Of a DNA stretch of 64,000 nucleotides, positions 19,462 to 28,195 are shown in pieces. The translations under genes and the position numbers were made by a program. The stretch is taken from NCBI GenBank assembly GCA_964447405.1, contig CAYUSP010000003.1:186001-250000 (forward strand), written 5' to 3'. The stretch's first letter is position 1. Each line of letters begins with the position of its first letter. The notes under the pieces were generated by a model. The model worked only from the letters and a program-made list of their open reading frames with translations. It did no database searches and was not told the origin of the DNA. This stretch comes from JALNZF01 sp964447405. Its GTDB lineage: Bacteria > Nitrospirota > UBA9217.

Positions 19462-21273
19462 TTACTTCCCCGGGAACGTTATCCGGAACGTCGTCCCCTC
19501 TGCCCTGAAAAGCTCTATCGTCCCATGAATCTGCCCGGTCAGCACCGTAACCAGTTGCATGCCAAGCGACGCGGTATTGCGGAAATCCACTGTTTCCGGG
19601 AACCCGATGCCATTGTCTGAAACTGACAAGACGTTGCTTCCCTCGCTGTTTTTTGAGATGCCAAGCTTGATCATACCTTCCCTGCCATCGGGAAACGCGT
19701 GTTTAAGACAATTCGATACCAGCTCGTTCACGATCAGGCCGCAGGGAATGCCTACATTTACGTCAAGGGCAAGAGGCTCCATGTTCAGGTCAAAGACGAC
19801 GTCCCGACGCTTGTACGTTTCTGCAATATTGGAAATCAAATTCTTGAGATACGCCTTGAAATCAACATGGGACAGATCGGCAGAGTGGTACAGATTTTCA
19901 TGGATGAGCGCCATGGAGTATACCCGGTTCCGGCTTTCGTCGAACTTGGCGCGCACGGCTTCATCGGCGATACCCTTTGCCTGAAGATTCAGCAGGCTGA
20001 TGATCACCTGCATGTTGTTCTTCACCCGGTGATGGATCTCTTTCAGCATGACTTCCTTTTCTTTGAGGGATTGCTGTATTCGTTCCTCGTCCCGCTTGCG
20101 GGCGTTGATATCATGGACCACTCCCAGTACCTGACGGGGGGAGCCATCGGATTCACGTTTATAGATGACCTCGACGCAGTCGAGCCAATGCCACTCGCCA
20201 TTCTTGAGTTTCATCCGGTACTGATGGCGGATCAACTCGTTGTCCTTGACCTGCGAGTACATTGGCCAGGTTTCCCTGACGTACGTCCCGAAGTCTTCAG
20301 GATGCATTAAGGTGACAAGCAGTTGATCGCCCATGTGCTGAACTTCATCCTTTGAATAACCAAGGATCCGGTGAATACCGTCATTGACATATATGTTTTC
20401 CCGGTCTATGAGATCGTAAATGTATAACATGTCAGGACTGAGGTTGACGATCGATCCTATGAACTGGTTCCTTTCCGCCAGTTTTCGCTCGGCCTGACTG
20501 CGCTGGAGACTCAAGCGTTGAATCCGGTTTCTTGTCACCCAGAGTCCGCCGATACCGAGCACCCATATTCCGGCATATCCCCGGAGAACAGCAACTGAGT
20601 GGAGGTAGACGGCATCATGATATTGCTTGAACGGCACGGAAACGCTGATCCCGCCCCTGATATCGCCGACTTTGTATCCCTGCTGAGCGTGGCACTTCAG
20701 ACACCCGTCTTCTGTGACCATGGGCCGCATCAAACGCAGGTGAAGTTCGTTACCAACCATCTCAAGGGACGATATTTCTTTGACGCCCGATTCAAATATT
20801 TGCAAAGCCTTCGTTTCCCAGGCATCAGGATTATTTTCAGGCCTTAGGGGTTTCAGGCTGGTAATGTGCCCGTGTACACCATACTGTTCTTTTGCCAGTT
20901 CATTGACCTGGCGCGTCATGTATGCGGGGTTCATCAAGGTAAGTTTCCTGCCTGAAGGCATGGTCAGGTCGCGCGCTGGAATATGCGCCAGATAGGGATT
21001 CGCCGGAGTCGCATCGGTCACAGGTACATAGACCCCTCCATGACGGGTCGCCCACCGGCGATAGACCAGGTCCTTGTTAAAACTGGAGAGGGCATCAGTG
21101 CGCGCAAGTTCCTTTGCCATGACGTAAGCCTGCCGTTCTTCCCAGAATGATAATCCCGCGATAAAGAGCGACCAGCAGATCGCCAGAACAATGAATGGGA
21201 GCGTAAGTTGTTTTTGGTTTTCGTCCAACAAGGGCGGCGATTGCACATTGCCAGCAGGCCTGTCTATGGTCAT
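19462..21273 (-). CDS. heme-sensor histidine kinase (DUF3365, PAS, HisKA_2, HATPase)
   Basis: A 603-residue membrane kinase. The N-terminal transmembrane helix (about 28-48) is followed by a DUF3365-like extracytoplasmic domain with one heme-binding motif CLKCH preceded by RPMVTEDG, a second transmembrane segment (YAGIWVLGIGGLWV), one PAS domain with PAC motif, HisKA_2 (MLKEIHHRVKNNMQVIISLL) and HATPase (NELVSNCLKHAFP, SDNGIGFPE). The start at ATG 21273 has GGAGG 5 nt before it; the longer frame lacks one. It is the most upstream gene of the island on this strand. A redox or gas signal is likely from the heme domain; no ligand is shown. Confidence 0.93.
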   Translation of the reverse strand: MTIDRPAGNVQSPPLLDENQKQLTLPFIVLAICWSLFIAGLSFWEERQAYVMAKELARTDALSSFNKDLVYRRWATRHGGVYVPVTDATPANPYLAHIPARDLTMPSGRKLTLMNPAYMTRQVNELAKEQYGVHGHITSLKPLRPENNPDAWETKALQIFESGVKEISSLEMVGNELHLRLMRPMVTEDGCLKCHAQQGYKVGDIRGGISVSVPFKQYHDAVYLHSVAVLRGYAGIWVLGIGGLWVTRNRIQRLSLQRSQAERKLAERNQFIGSIVNLSPDMLYIYDLIDRENIYVNDGIHRILGYSKDEVQHMGDQLLVTLMHPEDFGTYVRETWPMYSQVKDNELIRHQYRMKLKNGEWHWLDCVEVIYKRESDGSPRQVLGVVHDINARKRDEERIQQSLKEKEVMLKEIHHRVKNNMQVIISLLNLQAKGIADEAVRAKFDESRNRVYSMALIHENLYHSADLSHVDFKAYLKNLISNIAETYKRRDVVFDLNMEPLALDVNVGIPCGLIVNELVSNCLKHAFPDGREGMIKLGISKNSEGSNVLSVSDNGIGFPETVDFRNTASLGMQLVTVLTGQIHGTIELFRAEGTTFRITFPGK

Positions 21274-21671
21274 GACATCCTCCCTGTAAACCAGCAAACC
21301 GGAACGATACACGTGAAATGAGAATTTGATCGGGAAACACGAAGAGATCGTCGCGAGTTAGTTCAATTCGAATCAAATTCAATGCATTTTGGCGAAATTA
21401 TTAACCAACAGTCCAAGATAGGATTAGTATATCAAATGCTTGGAAATCCAGAGGCAATTCAGACAATAAAACGTACTTTTCATTGAATTGAAAATGTTAA
21501 ATCAGTGCAATATAGTGTTTAGTTTTAGCTGGGAAAAAACAGGATGAACTGCAGAACGGATTGGGTGAAATGGAGTGCAGCAACCAGAAAAGAGTTTCAG
21601 TTTTGGGATTTCTGATGAGCGAGGCGAGACCTGCAACAATGCCTTCACGTAGTTACGAAAGAATTATAATC
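21274..21671. other. AT-rich upstream region of the signalling island
   Basis: About 400 bp without a gene, lower in GC than the surroundings. It probably holds the promoter for the kinase gene at 21273, but I could not identify a convincing -35/-10 pair or operator. No open frame with a ribosome binding site is present. Confidence 0.4.
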
Positions 21672-21836
21672 CCCGCAAAATGGCAAATATATTTTCGCGC
21701 AAAGACGCAAAGTCGCAAAGAAGGATCCAAGCAGCGTCAGGCTTTTGGTTTAAAGAAATTATTTTGGTTTAGGTTTTCTTTGCGCGCTTTGCGGCTTTGC
21801 GCGAGACGCCTTTTGGTTCAGACTTGTACGGGTTAG
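21672..21836 (+). repeat. dispersed repeat family A, copy 4
   Basis: Near-identical to the copy at 2495-2645, starting CGCAAAATGGCAAATATATT and ending GACTTGTACGGGTTAG. It differs by a short internal expansion in which TTTGGTTTA is repeated with AAGAAATTA between. It ends 3 nt before the DUF362 gene stop codon. The high identity over non-coding sequence indicates recent copying or conversion. Confidence 0.9.
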
Positions 21837-21839
21837 TTA

Positions 21840-22742
21840 CTATATAGTGATCTTTTTTATCGCGAGTTTGCCCAGGTCCATTTTGCCGAACCCGCGCTTG
21901 TCACCAAGGACCACATACCCGAGGTCGCTCCCCTTCATGCCGAAGAGTGTCGCCCCATAGGAATCCAAGGCCACCTGGTCAACACCCGCGATGATCGTGT
22001 CGAGCTTTTTTACATCCGCGAGGCTGCCCCCCTGGGGGCCGTTGGCAACCAGGATGCGGACAGCGTCGATGATCGTAAGCGTGGGCTTGATTTTCATCGC
22101 GAGGTCAACAAGACTCTCGTCCAGTTTCTGGTGGATCTGGCGCCGCGATCCGCCCATGACGCCCATCCAGTTCTTCATGGACAGGGTAAGCTTGCCCAGG
22201 CTGTGATGCTTGGCGATCGGGATGTTGATCACCTTGTCTGCTTCGAAGATGTCCGTGTAGAGCGGCCAGGTTTTGAGTGCCACACCGTTGATCTCCATGT
22301 CCCGGAATTTGCGCTCATCCATGTAATCCGCTTCCGCTCCCAGTGCGCTCGCTGCCGCGGCTATCCCGCTCTGAACATAGCACCTGCGCGGATCGTTCAC
22401 CGGGCGGTCGAACACTTTCACTTTTTTTGCCCCTGCCTCGAAACAAAGCTTGACCACGGCGGCCACGACCTCGGGATTGGTGTTCCCTGCCTGCTCCGGG
22501 ATCCGGTCCCAGCCGATATTAGGTTTAATAACCACGACATCGCCGCGCGAAACGAATGATTTTATACCTCCCAGGGCATCAAGAGCGGCGATGACGGTCT
22601 TTTCTGGCGATGCGCCGCGCGCCACCACGATGTCAGGCCTGGCTGCTTTCGCTGCTGCTTCGGCGAGCTCGCCCAGCCCAAGGGGAAGGGAGAACCCGGC
22701 GCCGGCCATTGCCGCATTTTTCAGGAATGCTCTTCTGTCCAT
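21840..22742 (-). CDS. DUF362 domain protein with Tat-type signal
   Basis: A 300-residue exported protein. The N-terminus DRRAFLKNAAMAGAGF carries a twin-arginine motif and hydrophobic stretch. The body matches the DUF362 family (DVVVIKPNIGWDR, NTNPEVVAAVVKLCFEAGAK, HHSLGKLTLSMKNWMGVMGG, DAVRILVANGPQGG). The biochemical function of the family is not firmly established; some members accompany iron-sulfur redox proteins. No ferredoxin Cys cluster is present here. Its start lies 3 bp after the stop of the MFS gene, with GAGG upstream, so it is translated from the same transcript as accD and the exporter. Confidence 0.88.
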   Translation of the reverse strand: MDRRAFLKNAAMAGAGFSLPLGLGELAEAAAKAARPDIVVARGASPEKTVIAALDALGGIKSFVSRGDVVVIKPNIGWDRIPEQAGNTNPEVVAAVVKLCFEAGAKKVKVFDRPVNDPRRCYVQSGIAAAASALGAEADYMDERKFRDMEINGVALKTWPLYTDIFEADKVINIPIAKHHSLGKLTLSMKNWMGVMGGSRRQIHQKLDESLVDLAMKIKPTLTIIDAVRILVANGPQGGSLADVKKLDTIIAGVDQVALDSYGATLFGMKGSDLGYVVLGDKRGFGKMDLGKLAIKKITI

Positions 22743-22745
22743 GGA

Positions 22746-24116
22746 TTACCTCACCTTTCCCCTCGCCAGGGATGCTAAAATTCCCATTATACAGAGGGCA
22801 GCAAATATGATGAACGCTGTTCGGACGCTCTTCAGAAAAAGCGGATAGTATTCCGGGGTTATGCGGGCGCTCCCGATCTGGAGCGCGAACAGGAGCATCG
22901 CGATACCCATGCTCAGCATCTGGCCTGTGAGCCGCATGGTGCCGAGCATTGCCGAACCCACTCCAAAATCGCGCTTCTCGATGGAGCTCATGACCGCGTT
23001 GGTGTTCGGCGACGAGAACAGGGCAAAGCCGAAACCCAGCAGCATCAAACCCGCGATTATAAGGCCCACATGCATCACCTGGTTTATGAAACTGAACAGG
23101 AACAACCCAGCCGCAGTGCATCCCATGCCGATGGAAGCCACCACCCTCGGTTCTATTTTATCAGAAAGCCTGCCGGCAACGGGCGAAAAAAAAGCCATGA
23201 CCACAGGCTGGGCAATCAGCACCATGCCTGCTTCCTGCGGAGTAAAGCCTTTGAGGTACTGAAGATAGAGGCTCATCAGGAATGTTACCGCGAACGTGGC
23301 GCTGTAATTTATCAGAGCTGCCAGGTTGGAAAAAGCAAAGGTCGGATTATGGAAGAGCAGGTTCATGTTCAGAAGCGGGCTTGCTGTTTTGGTTTCACGC
23401 ACCACGAACAAGATTATTCCAACGAGCCCGGCCAGAATGAACCACGCGCCCGTGAGCGACGGCAGGCGGGACAGGCCGTACATGACCAGGACCAGCGTGC
23501 ATGCGTAAAGAACAGCGCCCATAGAGTCAAATTTCTCGCCGCGCGCCTCCGCCCATTCCATCTTCAATCGTGACGCGACCAGGTAGATCACCATGATGCC
23601 GATCGGCACGTTCACCAGAAAGATGCTTCTCCAGCCGAACTGCTGGGTCAGGAAACCGCCGAATACCGGGCCCACGGAAAGCCCCAGATACACAGCAGCC
23701 ACATTGATCCCGAGGACGCGTCCCCGTTCCGAGGCCGGATAGACCGAGGTCAGGATCGCCATGCCTGTTCCAAAGATCATGGCGCTGCCGAATCCCTGAA
23801 GCACCCGGAACAGGATGAGCATCTCTGCTGAAACCGAGAACGCGAGCATCAGCGAGGAGATGGTGAAGATCCACATGCCCGCAGAGAAGATCCTCTTCCT
23901 GCCATGGATGTCCGCGAGCCTGCCAAAGGGCACCAGAAACATGGCAGCCGCCAGGATGTAGGATGTCGGCACCCAACTCATCAGCACGGCGCTCATGGCG
24001 AACTCCCTGCCAATCGCGGGAAGCGCGATGTTGATGGAAGAGACCATGAACGGCGTGAGGAACGAGGAAAGAGTGGCGATCAGAAGCGTGGAGCGTTTGA
24101 TGGTGATATCATGCAT
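22746..24116 (-). CDS. MFS transporter, DHA2 (EmrB/QacA) type
   Basis: A 456-residue inner-membrane transporter with about 14 hydrophobic segments. It has the MFS loop 2-3 motif GRLADIHGRKRIF, the antiporter motif C region GLSVGPVFGGFLTQQFGWRSIFLVNVPIG and an N-terminus (LIATLSSFLTPFMVSSINIA) typical of the drug:H+ antiporter 2 family. The substrate cannot be predicted. It lies 42 nt downstream of accD and 3 nt upstream of the DUF362 gene on the same strand, so the three are likely one operon. Confidence 0.92.
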   Translation of the reverse strand: MHDITIKRSTLLIATLSSFLTPFMVSSINIALPAIGREFAMSAVLMSWVPTSYILAAAMFLVPFGRLADIHGRKRIFSAGMWIFTISSLMLAFSVSAEMLILFRVLQGFGSAMIFGTGMAILTSVYPASERGRVLGINVAAVYLGLSVGPVFGGFLTQQFGWRSIFLVNVPIGIMVIYLVASRLKMEWAEARGEKFDSMGAVLYACTLVLVMYGLSRLPSLTGAWFILAGLVGIILFVVRETKTASPLLNMNLLFHNPTFAFSNLAALINYSATFAVTFLMSLYLQYLKGFTPQEAGMVLIAQPVVMAFFSPVAGRLSDKIEPRVVASIGMGCTAAGLFLFSFINQVMHVGLIIAGLMLLGFGFALFSSPNTNAVMSSIEKRDFGVGSAMLGTMRLTGQMLSMGIAMLLFALQIGSARITPEYYPLFLKSVRTAFIIFAALCIMGILASLARGKVR

Positions 24117-24158
24117 AAGCGAGATGCAGGTATTGGCATATCTTGCTGCTGCGAAGAA

Positions 24159-25031
24159 TCAGGATCCCTGCCGGTTTTCCCCTGGCAGCTGATCCACGAA
24201 GAAATCAAGGATCTTGCCCAGCGCCGCATGCATGTCCTTGCGCGGTATGATCATGTCGATCATGCCGTGCTCCTGCAGGAACTCGGCCCTTTGGAAGCCG
24301 TTGGGAAGCTGCTGTTTGATCGTCTGTTCGATGACGCGGGGACCGGCAAAACCGATAAGGCTCTTGGGCTCAGCAATGATAATGTCGCCCAGCATGGCGA
24401 AGCTCGCGGTTACTCCTCCGAAGGTCGGGTCCGTAAGCACTGAGATGAACGGGAGTCCCGCTTCTCCCAGACGGGCTATTGCCGCGGAGGTCTTCGCCAT
24501 CTGCATGAGAGAAAGGATGCCTTCCTGCATGCGGGCGCCGCCTGATGAAGCCACGGCCACGAACGGGGTGCGCTTCTCGATCGCGCGTTCCACCGCCCGT
24601 GTGATCTTTTCGCCCACCACCGAACCCATGCTGCCGCCCATGAAGTTGAAGTCCATGATCACCAGGCAAACGGCCTTGCCGCCGATCTTCGCTTCCCCGG
24701 AGATGATCGCGTCCTTGAGGCCGGTCTTCTTGCGGCTGCTTTTCAGCTTGTCCTTGTAGTCCTTGAAATGGAGGAAATCCCTTGGCGACAGGCCGTCTTC
24801 CACTTCGAGGAAACTGCCCTCGTCAACCAGGAACGGGAGCCGCTCCGAAGCTGATATGCGGAAATGGTAGTCGCACTTCGGGCAGACCTTGAAGTTCTTT
24901 TCCACTTCCTTGCGGTAGATGATTTCTTTGCAGTTGTCGCATTTGACCCAGAGCCCCTCGGGGATCTTGACTTTTTTTGCCGGGGCTTCCTGCGCTACGG
25001 TTTCGGGCCGCTCTTTCTTGAACCAAGCCAT
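24159..25031 (-). CDS. accD: acetyl-CoA carboxylase carboxyltransferase beta subunit
   Basis: Transfers the carboxyl group from biotin to acetyl-CoA, making malonyl-CoA for fatty acid synthesis, with AccA. The N-terminal zinc ribbon shows two CxxC pairs (VKCDNCKEI and VCPKCDYH). The crotonase-like core follows, with VASSGGARMQEGILSLMQMA and LTDPTFGGVTASFAMLGDI, and the length of 290 residues is normal. ATG 25031 has GGAG 4 nt upstream; the longer frame to 25091 is repeat sequence. accA and folC are not adjacent. Confidence 0.97.
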   Translation of the reverse strand: MAWFKKERPETVAQEAPAKKVKIPEGLWVKCDNCKEIIYRKEVEKNFKVCPKCDYHFRISASERLPFLVDEGSFLEVEDGLSPRDFLHFKDYKDKLKSSRKKTGLKDAIISGEAKIGGKAVCLVIMDFNFMGGSMGSVVGEKITRAVERAIEKRTPFVAVASSGGARMQEGILSLMQMAKTSAAIARLGEAGLPFISVLTDPTFGGVTASFAMLGDIIIAEPKSLIGFAGPRVIEQTIKQQLPNGFQRAEFLQEHGMIDMIIPRKDMHAALGKILDFFVDQLPGENRQGS

Positions 25032-25045
25032 ATCACTCCTTGCAA

Positions 25046-25190
25046 AATGAAACCACGGGTCCCGACTGCATCGGGACACACAGATAAACACCGTAAAGAA
25101 CGTTGGGATTTAATTAACCACGAACTGGAATGTCTCTGTGCGTCGCGAAGCGACCCGTGTTCCCGCCATTGGCGGGACTGTGGTTACTGA
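25046..25190. repeat. dispersed repeat family D element
   Basis: Starts AACCACGGGTCCCGACTGCA and ends GGCGGGACTGTGGTTA, so the ends form an inverted repeat (AACCAC/GTGGTT). Inside are small hairpins such as GTCGCGAAGCGAC-like and CCCGCCATTGGCGGG. It occupies the gap upstream of accD. Related elements lie at 33545 and 34238 inside the trp operon. Confidence 0.8.
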
Positions 25191-25221
25191 TTTTCCTAAG
25201 TAGCTGCTCTTTTTTCAAATA

Positions 25222-25989
25222 TTAAAACTGGTACGTCTTCCCTTCCTGCAGGAGCTTGACGTTCTTTCTACCCAGGCCGCGCAGTTCTGCGATCACCCGC
25301 TTCTTATGCACGGGTTTGACGTGATAAATATACACAGGTACGTCACGTCCGATCCTGGCCCGCTCCAGATCCGCATGGAGCTGTGCCGGTGTAAAGTGGC
25401 CACTCAGCGTCGCGATGGTATCCAGGCTGTTCGGAAAGGAGGTGTCCACAATGATCGCGTTCAGGTTCTTCGCCCGGGCGGCCTCCTTCCAGATCCCCTC
25501 ATTAGGCCCGGTATCGGCTGTATAGAGGAAAGAGGTTTTGCCGTCGCTGACCAGAAATCCGACAGCAGGGACCGGATGGTTCATCGGAATCGTCTTTACC
25601 TTCAGGCCGGCAATGTTCACAGTCTTGCCGATCGGCATGGGCGCGTAGGTCAATACGGGGTTCTTTGCATTCGGGATCTTGGTGAAGTCAGGCCAGATGA
25701 TGTCGTTCATCAGGTGCTTCTTTATCGCATCGAGCACGCGGGGGATGGCACGGATGTTCACCGGCTTTTTGATGCGGCCGATGATATTGTCCGCCAGAAA
25801 GAGCAGCGATTTGATGTGGTCGAGATGCGTGTGGCTGATCAGGACATCGGTGATCCGGCTCTGCGCCTCGATGGTAAGCGCCGCGGTGATCGTGCCCGCG
25901 TCCAGCATCATCACATCGTTGACGAGAAATCCCGGTGGATTGTGCCCGATAGCTTCGGATCCGGAGCACCCCAGTATTTTTACTTTCAT
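25222..25989 (-). CDS. metallo-beta-lactamase-fold hydrolase, probable class II cyclic-nucleotide phosphodiesterase
   Basis: A 255-residue cytoplasmic metallohydrolase. The metal motif HTHLDHIKSL is close to the class II 3',5'-cyclic nucleotide phosphodiesterase signature, and later ligands appear in MNHPVPAVGF, TADTGPNEG and the closing YHVKPVHK. It begins 51 nt downstream of an adenylate cyclase gene on the same strand, which supports cAMP as substrate. A plain MBL hydrolase cannot be excluded from sequence alone. The upstream sequence GGGAGGAGGGTGA provides a strong ribosome binding site. Confidence 0.82.
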   Translation of the reverse strand: MKVKILGCSGSEAIGHNPPGFLVNDVMMLDAGTITAALTIEAQSRITDVLISHTHLDHIKSLLFLADNIIGRIKKPVNIRAIPRVLDAIKKHLMNDIIWPDFTKIPNAKNPVLTYAPMPIGKTVNIAGLKVKTIPMNHPVPAVGFLVSDGKTSFLYTADTGPNEGIWKEAARAKNLNAIIVDTSFPNSLDTIATLSGHFTPAQLHADLERARIGRDVPVYIYHVKPVHKKRVIAELRGLGRKNVKLLQEGKTYQF

Positions 25990-26040
25990 TCACCCTCCTC
26001 CCTAAGCGTTGGTATAGGCCCTGCTCAACCCGTGCGAGTT

Positions 26041-27936
26041 TTATTTCATCCCCGCCAGATCATAGATGACAACCGGTTTTTCTTTCCCCTTCACGGTGAC
26101 GGAATCGAGCTCCACGGCCTGCACGATGTCCTTGATCCTCACCAGGGTGTATTCGGAAATGATGATATGATTATTATACTTTCTTGTCAAGCCTTCTAAG
26201 CGCGCGCCGAGGTTCACGTTGTCGCCGATCACCGTATAGTCCATCTTCTTTCCCGGCGCCCCGATATTGCCCACAACCATGTCTCCGGTGTTGATGCCGA
26301 TCCCGATATCAATGACATGCCTGCCCTCGGCTGCCCACTTCGCCTGGAGTACCTTGAGTTTCTCGATCATGGCCAGCGCGCAGCGGCAGGCGCGCTCGGG
26401 GTGGTCTGGCTGCCCGAGGGGAGCTCCCCAGAACGCCACGATGGCGTCGCCCACAAACTTGTCCAGCGTTCCCTCGTACTCGAACACGATGTCCGTCATC
26501 GCGCCCAGATATTCGTTCAGCAGGGAAACGACCTCCTCCGGCTGCAGTTTCTCGGAAAAGGAGGTGAAGCCGCGGATATCGGAGAACAGTACGGTGATGT
26601 CCTTGCGGTCTCCGCCCAGCTTTGCCTTGCTCGGATCGCGGATCAGTTCATCGACAATACGCTTTGACACGTAGCTCGAGAACATGCGGCGGATGTCCCG
26701 GGCGCGGCGTTCCTCCATGAAGAAGCGATATGCGGTCTGGCAGGTATAGCCGAAGAACAGCGATGAATAGGGATAGACGAAATTGAACCAGACGCCCTTT
26801 GCCACGAACAGGTAATATACGATGCCGCCGTAGCCCAGCGCCAGGGCAAGGAACAGGGCCACCCCGGCTCCGGCACCCAGCCTCGGAAGCGTGATCCCGA
26901 GGACAACGGCAAAGAGCAGGACAAGGAGGAGAACGCCTCCTGATGTCCGAGTGATGAAATCTTGACGGAGAATATTGTCCACGACATTCGCGTGTTTCTC
27001 GATCCCCGGCATGTTGGCGGTGAACGGCGTAACACGGAGGTCGTAGATCCCCAGGGCGGTCGGGCCGATCAGGATGATCTTGTCCTTGAACGTGCCGGCC
27101 GGGGTCGTCCCCTCAAGAATGTCCGAGACCGGGTAAAGCGGAAAGGTTCCGCCCGGACCGCGGTAGTTGATCAACATACGACCGTGATCGTCGGTCGGTA
27201 TCGTGGTGCTGCCCAGGGCAACGGAGCCCTGATAGTCGAGCGCCAGGTCATCCATCTTCAAGCCGCGAAAAATCCGCGCAGCCTGCAGACCGATTGGCGG
27301 ATAGTAATCCCCCTGGAACTCGATCGCAAGCATTTCCCAGCGGAGGGTGCCGTCCTCGTCCGGGATCATATTGATCGGAGCAAGGGATTCGGCGACCTGC
27401 TGAAAGCGGTGGAGAGGCGGCAGCACCATTTTTGCTTTCAAGGCGCGAAACGGCTCGTCTGTATGCTTGAGGACGGAATACGCGGAGAAGACCAGGGCGT
27501 CGGTACGTTTATCAGTAAATCCCGATTCCTTGAATCCTTTTTCGGTAAAATCAAATACCAGCGGCAGGATCACCCGGCCGCTTTTCTGGATCGCCTGCTG
27601 GAGCTGCTCGTCCGCTTTGTTGCTCTCTACTTCTGAAAAGATCACGTCAAAAACGATGACCTTGGCGCCGTCTGCGGTAAGCCGGTCCACAACACTGCCC
27701 CAGACCGTGCGCGACCACGGAAAACGGCCGAGTTTATTAATGCTCTTTTCGTCAATAGCGGCAATGACGGTTTCCGGGCCCGGCGATATGCTGCCTCGCA
27801 GCGTGAACCGCATGTCGAGGGTCTTTTCTTCGAGCACTTCCATGAAGCGGACGTGGCTTATCTGCATGATCGCCAATACTGCCGCGACGCAGAGTGCTAT
27901 GATGATGCCCGCATTATTTCCGGCCTGTCGAGTCAT
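26041..27936 (-). CDS. CHASE2-domain class III adenylate cyclase
   Basis: A 631-residue membrane cyclase. A transmembrane helix (about 10-28) precedes an extracytoplasmic CHASE2 domain (about 40-330; KSINKLGRFPWSRTVWGSVVD, ILIGPTALGIYDLRVTPF), three hydrophobic segments (about 335-415) and a class III catalytic domain. That domain shows both metal Asp residues (FSDIRGFTSF and KFVGDAIVAFWG), adenine-specifying Lys (TLDKFVGD) and Asp (MDYTVIGDNVN), and the Asn/Arg pair in NLGARLE, so it should be an active adenylate rather than guanylate cyclase. ATG 27936 gives a normal N-terminus; the frame extends to 28017 through repeat-like DNA, and no clear ribosome binding site is visible. It heads a unit with the phosphodiesterase-like gene. 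Confidence 0.92.
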   Translation of the reverse strand: MTRQAGNNAGIIIALCVAAVLAIMQISHVRFMEVLEEKTLDMRFTLRGSISPGPETVIAAIDEKSINKLGRFPWSRTVWGSVVDRLTADGAKVIVFDVIFSEVESNKADEQLQQAIQKSGRVILPLVFDFTEKGFKESGFTDKRTDALVFSAYSVLKHTDEPFRALKAKMVLPPLHRFQQVAESLAPINMIPDEDGTLRWEMLAIEFQGDYYPPIGLQAARIFRGLKMDDLALDYQGSVALGSTTIPTDDHGRMLINYRGPGGTFPLYPVSDILEGTTPAGTFKDKIILIGPTALGIYDLRVTPFTANMPGIEKHANVVDNILRQDFITRTSGGVLLLVLLFAVVLGITLPRLGAGAGVALFLALALGYGGIVYYLFVAKGVWFNFVYPYSSLFFGYTCQTAYRFFMEERRARDIRRMFSSYVSKRIVDELIRDPSKAKLGGDRKDITVLFSDIRGFTSFSEKLQPEEVVSLLNEYLGAMTDIVFEYEGTLDKFVGDAIVAFWGAPLGQPDHPERACRCALAMIEKLKVLQAKWAAEGRHVIDIGIGINTGDMVVGNIGAPGKKMDYTVIGDNVNLGARLEGLTRKYNNHIIISEYTLVRIKDIVQAVELDSVTVKGKEKPVVIYDLAGMK

Positions 27937-28009
27937 AAAAAAGTCTGAGTCTTTCGTAAATAAGTTGAAAAGCTTACATAGAGAATCAATTAAGAGAACT
28001 AACAGAATC

Positions 28010-28120
28010 TTTGACACGGATAAGGGCCGATAAGAAAAACGATATTCACTGATACATCAAAGCATTATCCGTGATAATCATGTTTGAATCCGCCGTTATC
28101 TGTGTACAAAGGTTTGTTGT
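28010..28120. repeat. family D-like repeat remnants
   Basis: Contains GACACGGATAAGGGCCGATA, TGATACATCAAAGCATTATC and CCGTGATAATCATG-like words, then CCGCCGTTATCTGTG, which resemble family D pieces in both orientations. The region separates the cyclase from the CRP-like gene. No gene is seen. Confidence 0.5.
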
Positions 28121-28195
28121 TATGAATCTTCCTATGGACATCGTCTGGCTTCTTCAACTAAAACACGAATGACTCAAAAGTCTTCTGTCTTCTAA

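Noticed and set aside
25222..25989. Annotation of the MBL protein as RNase Z.
   Set aside because: The motif and gene context favour a class II phosphodiesterase-like enzyme; the exosite and typical RNase Z segments are not seen. Some doubt remains.
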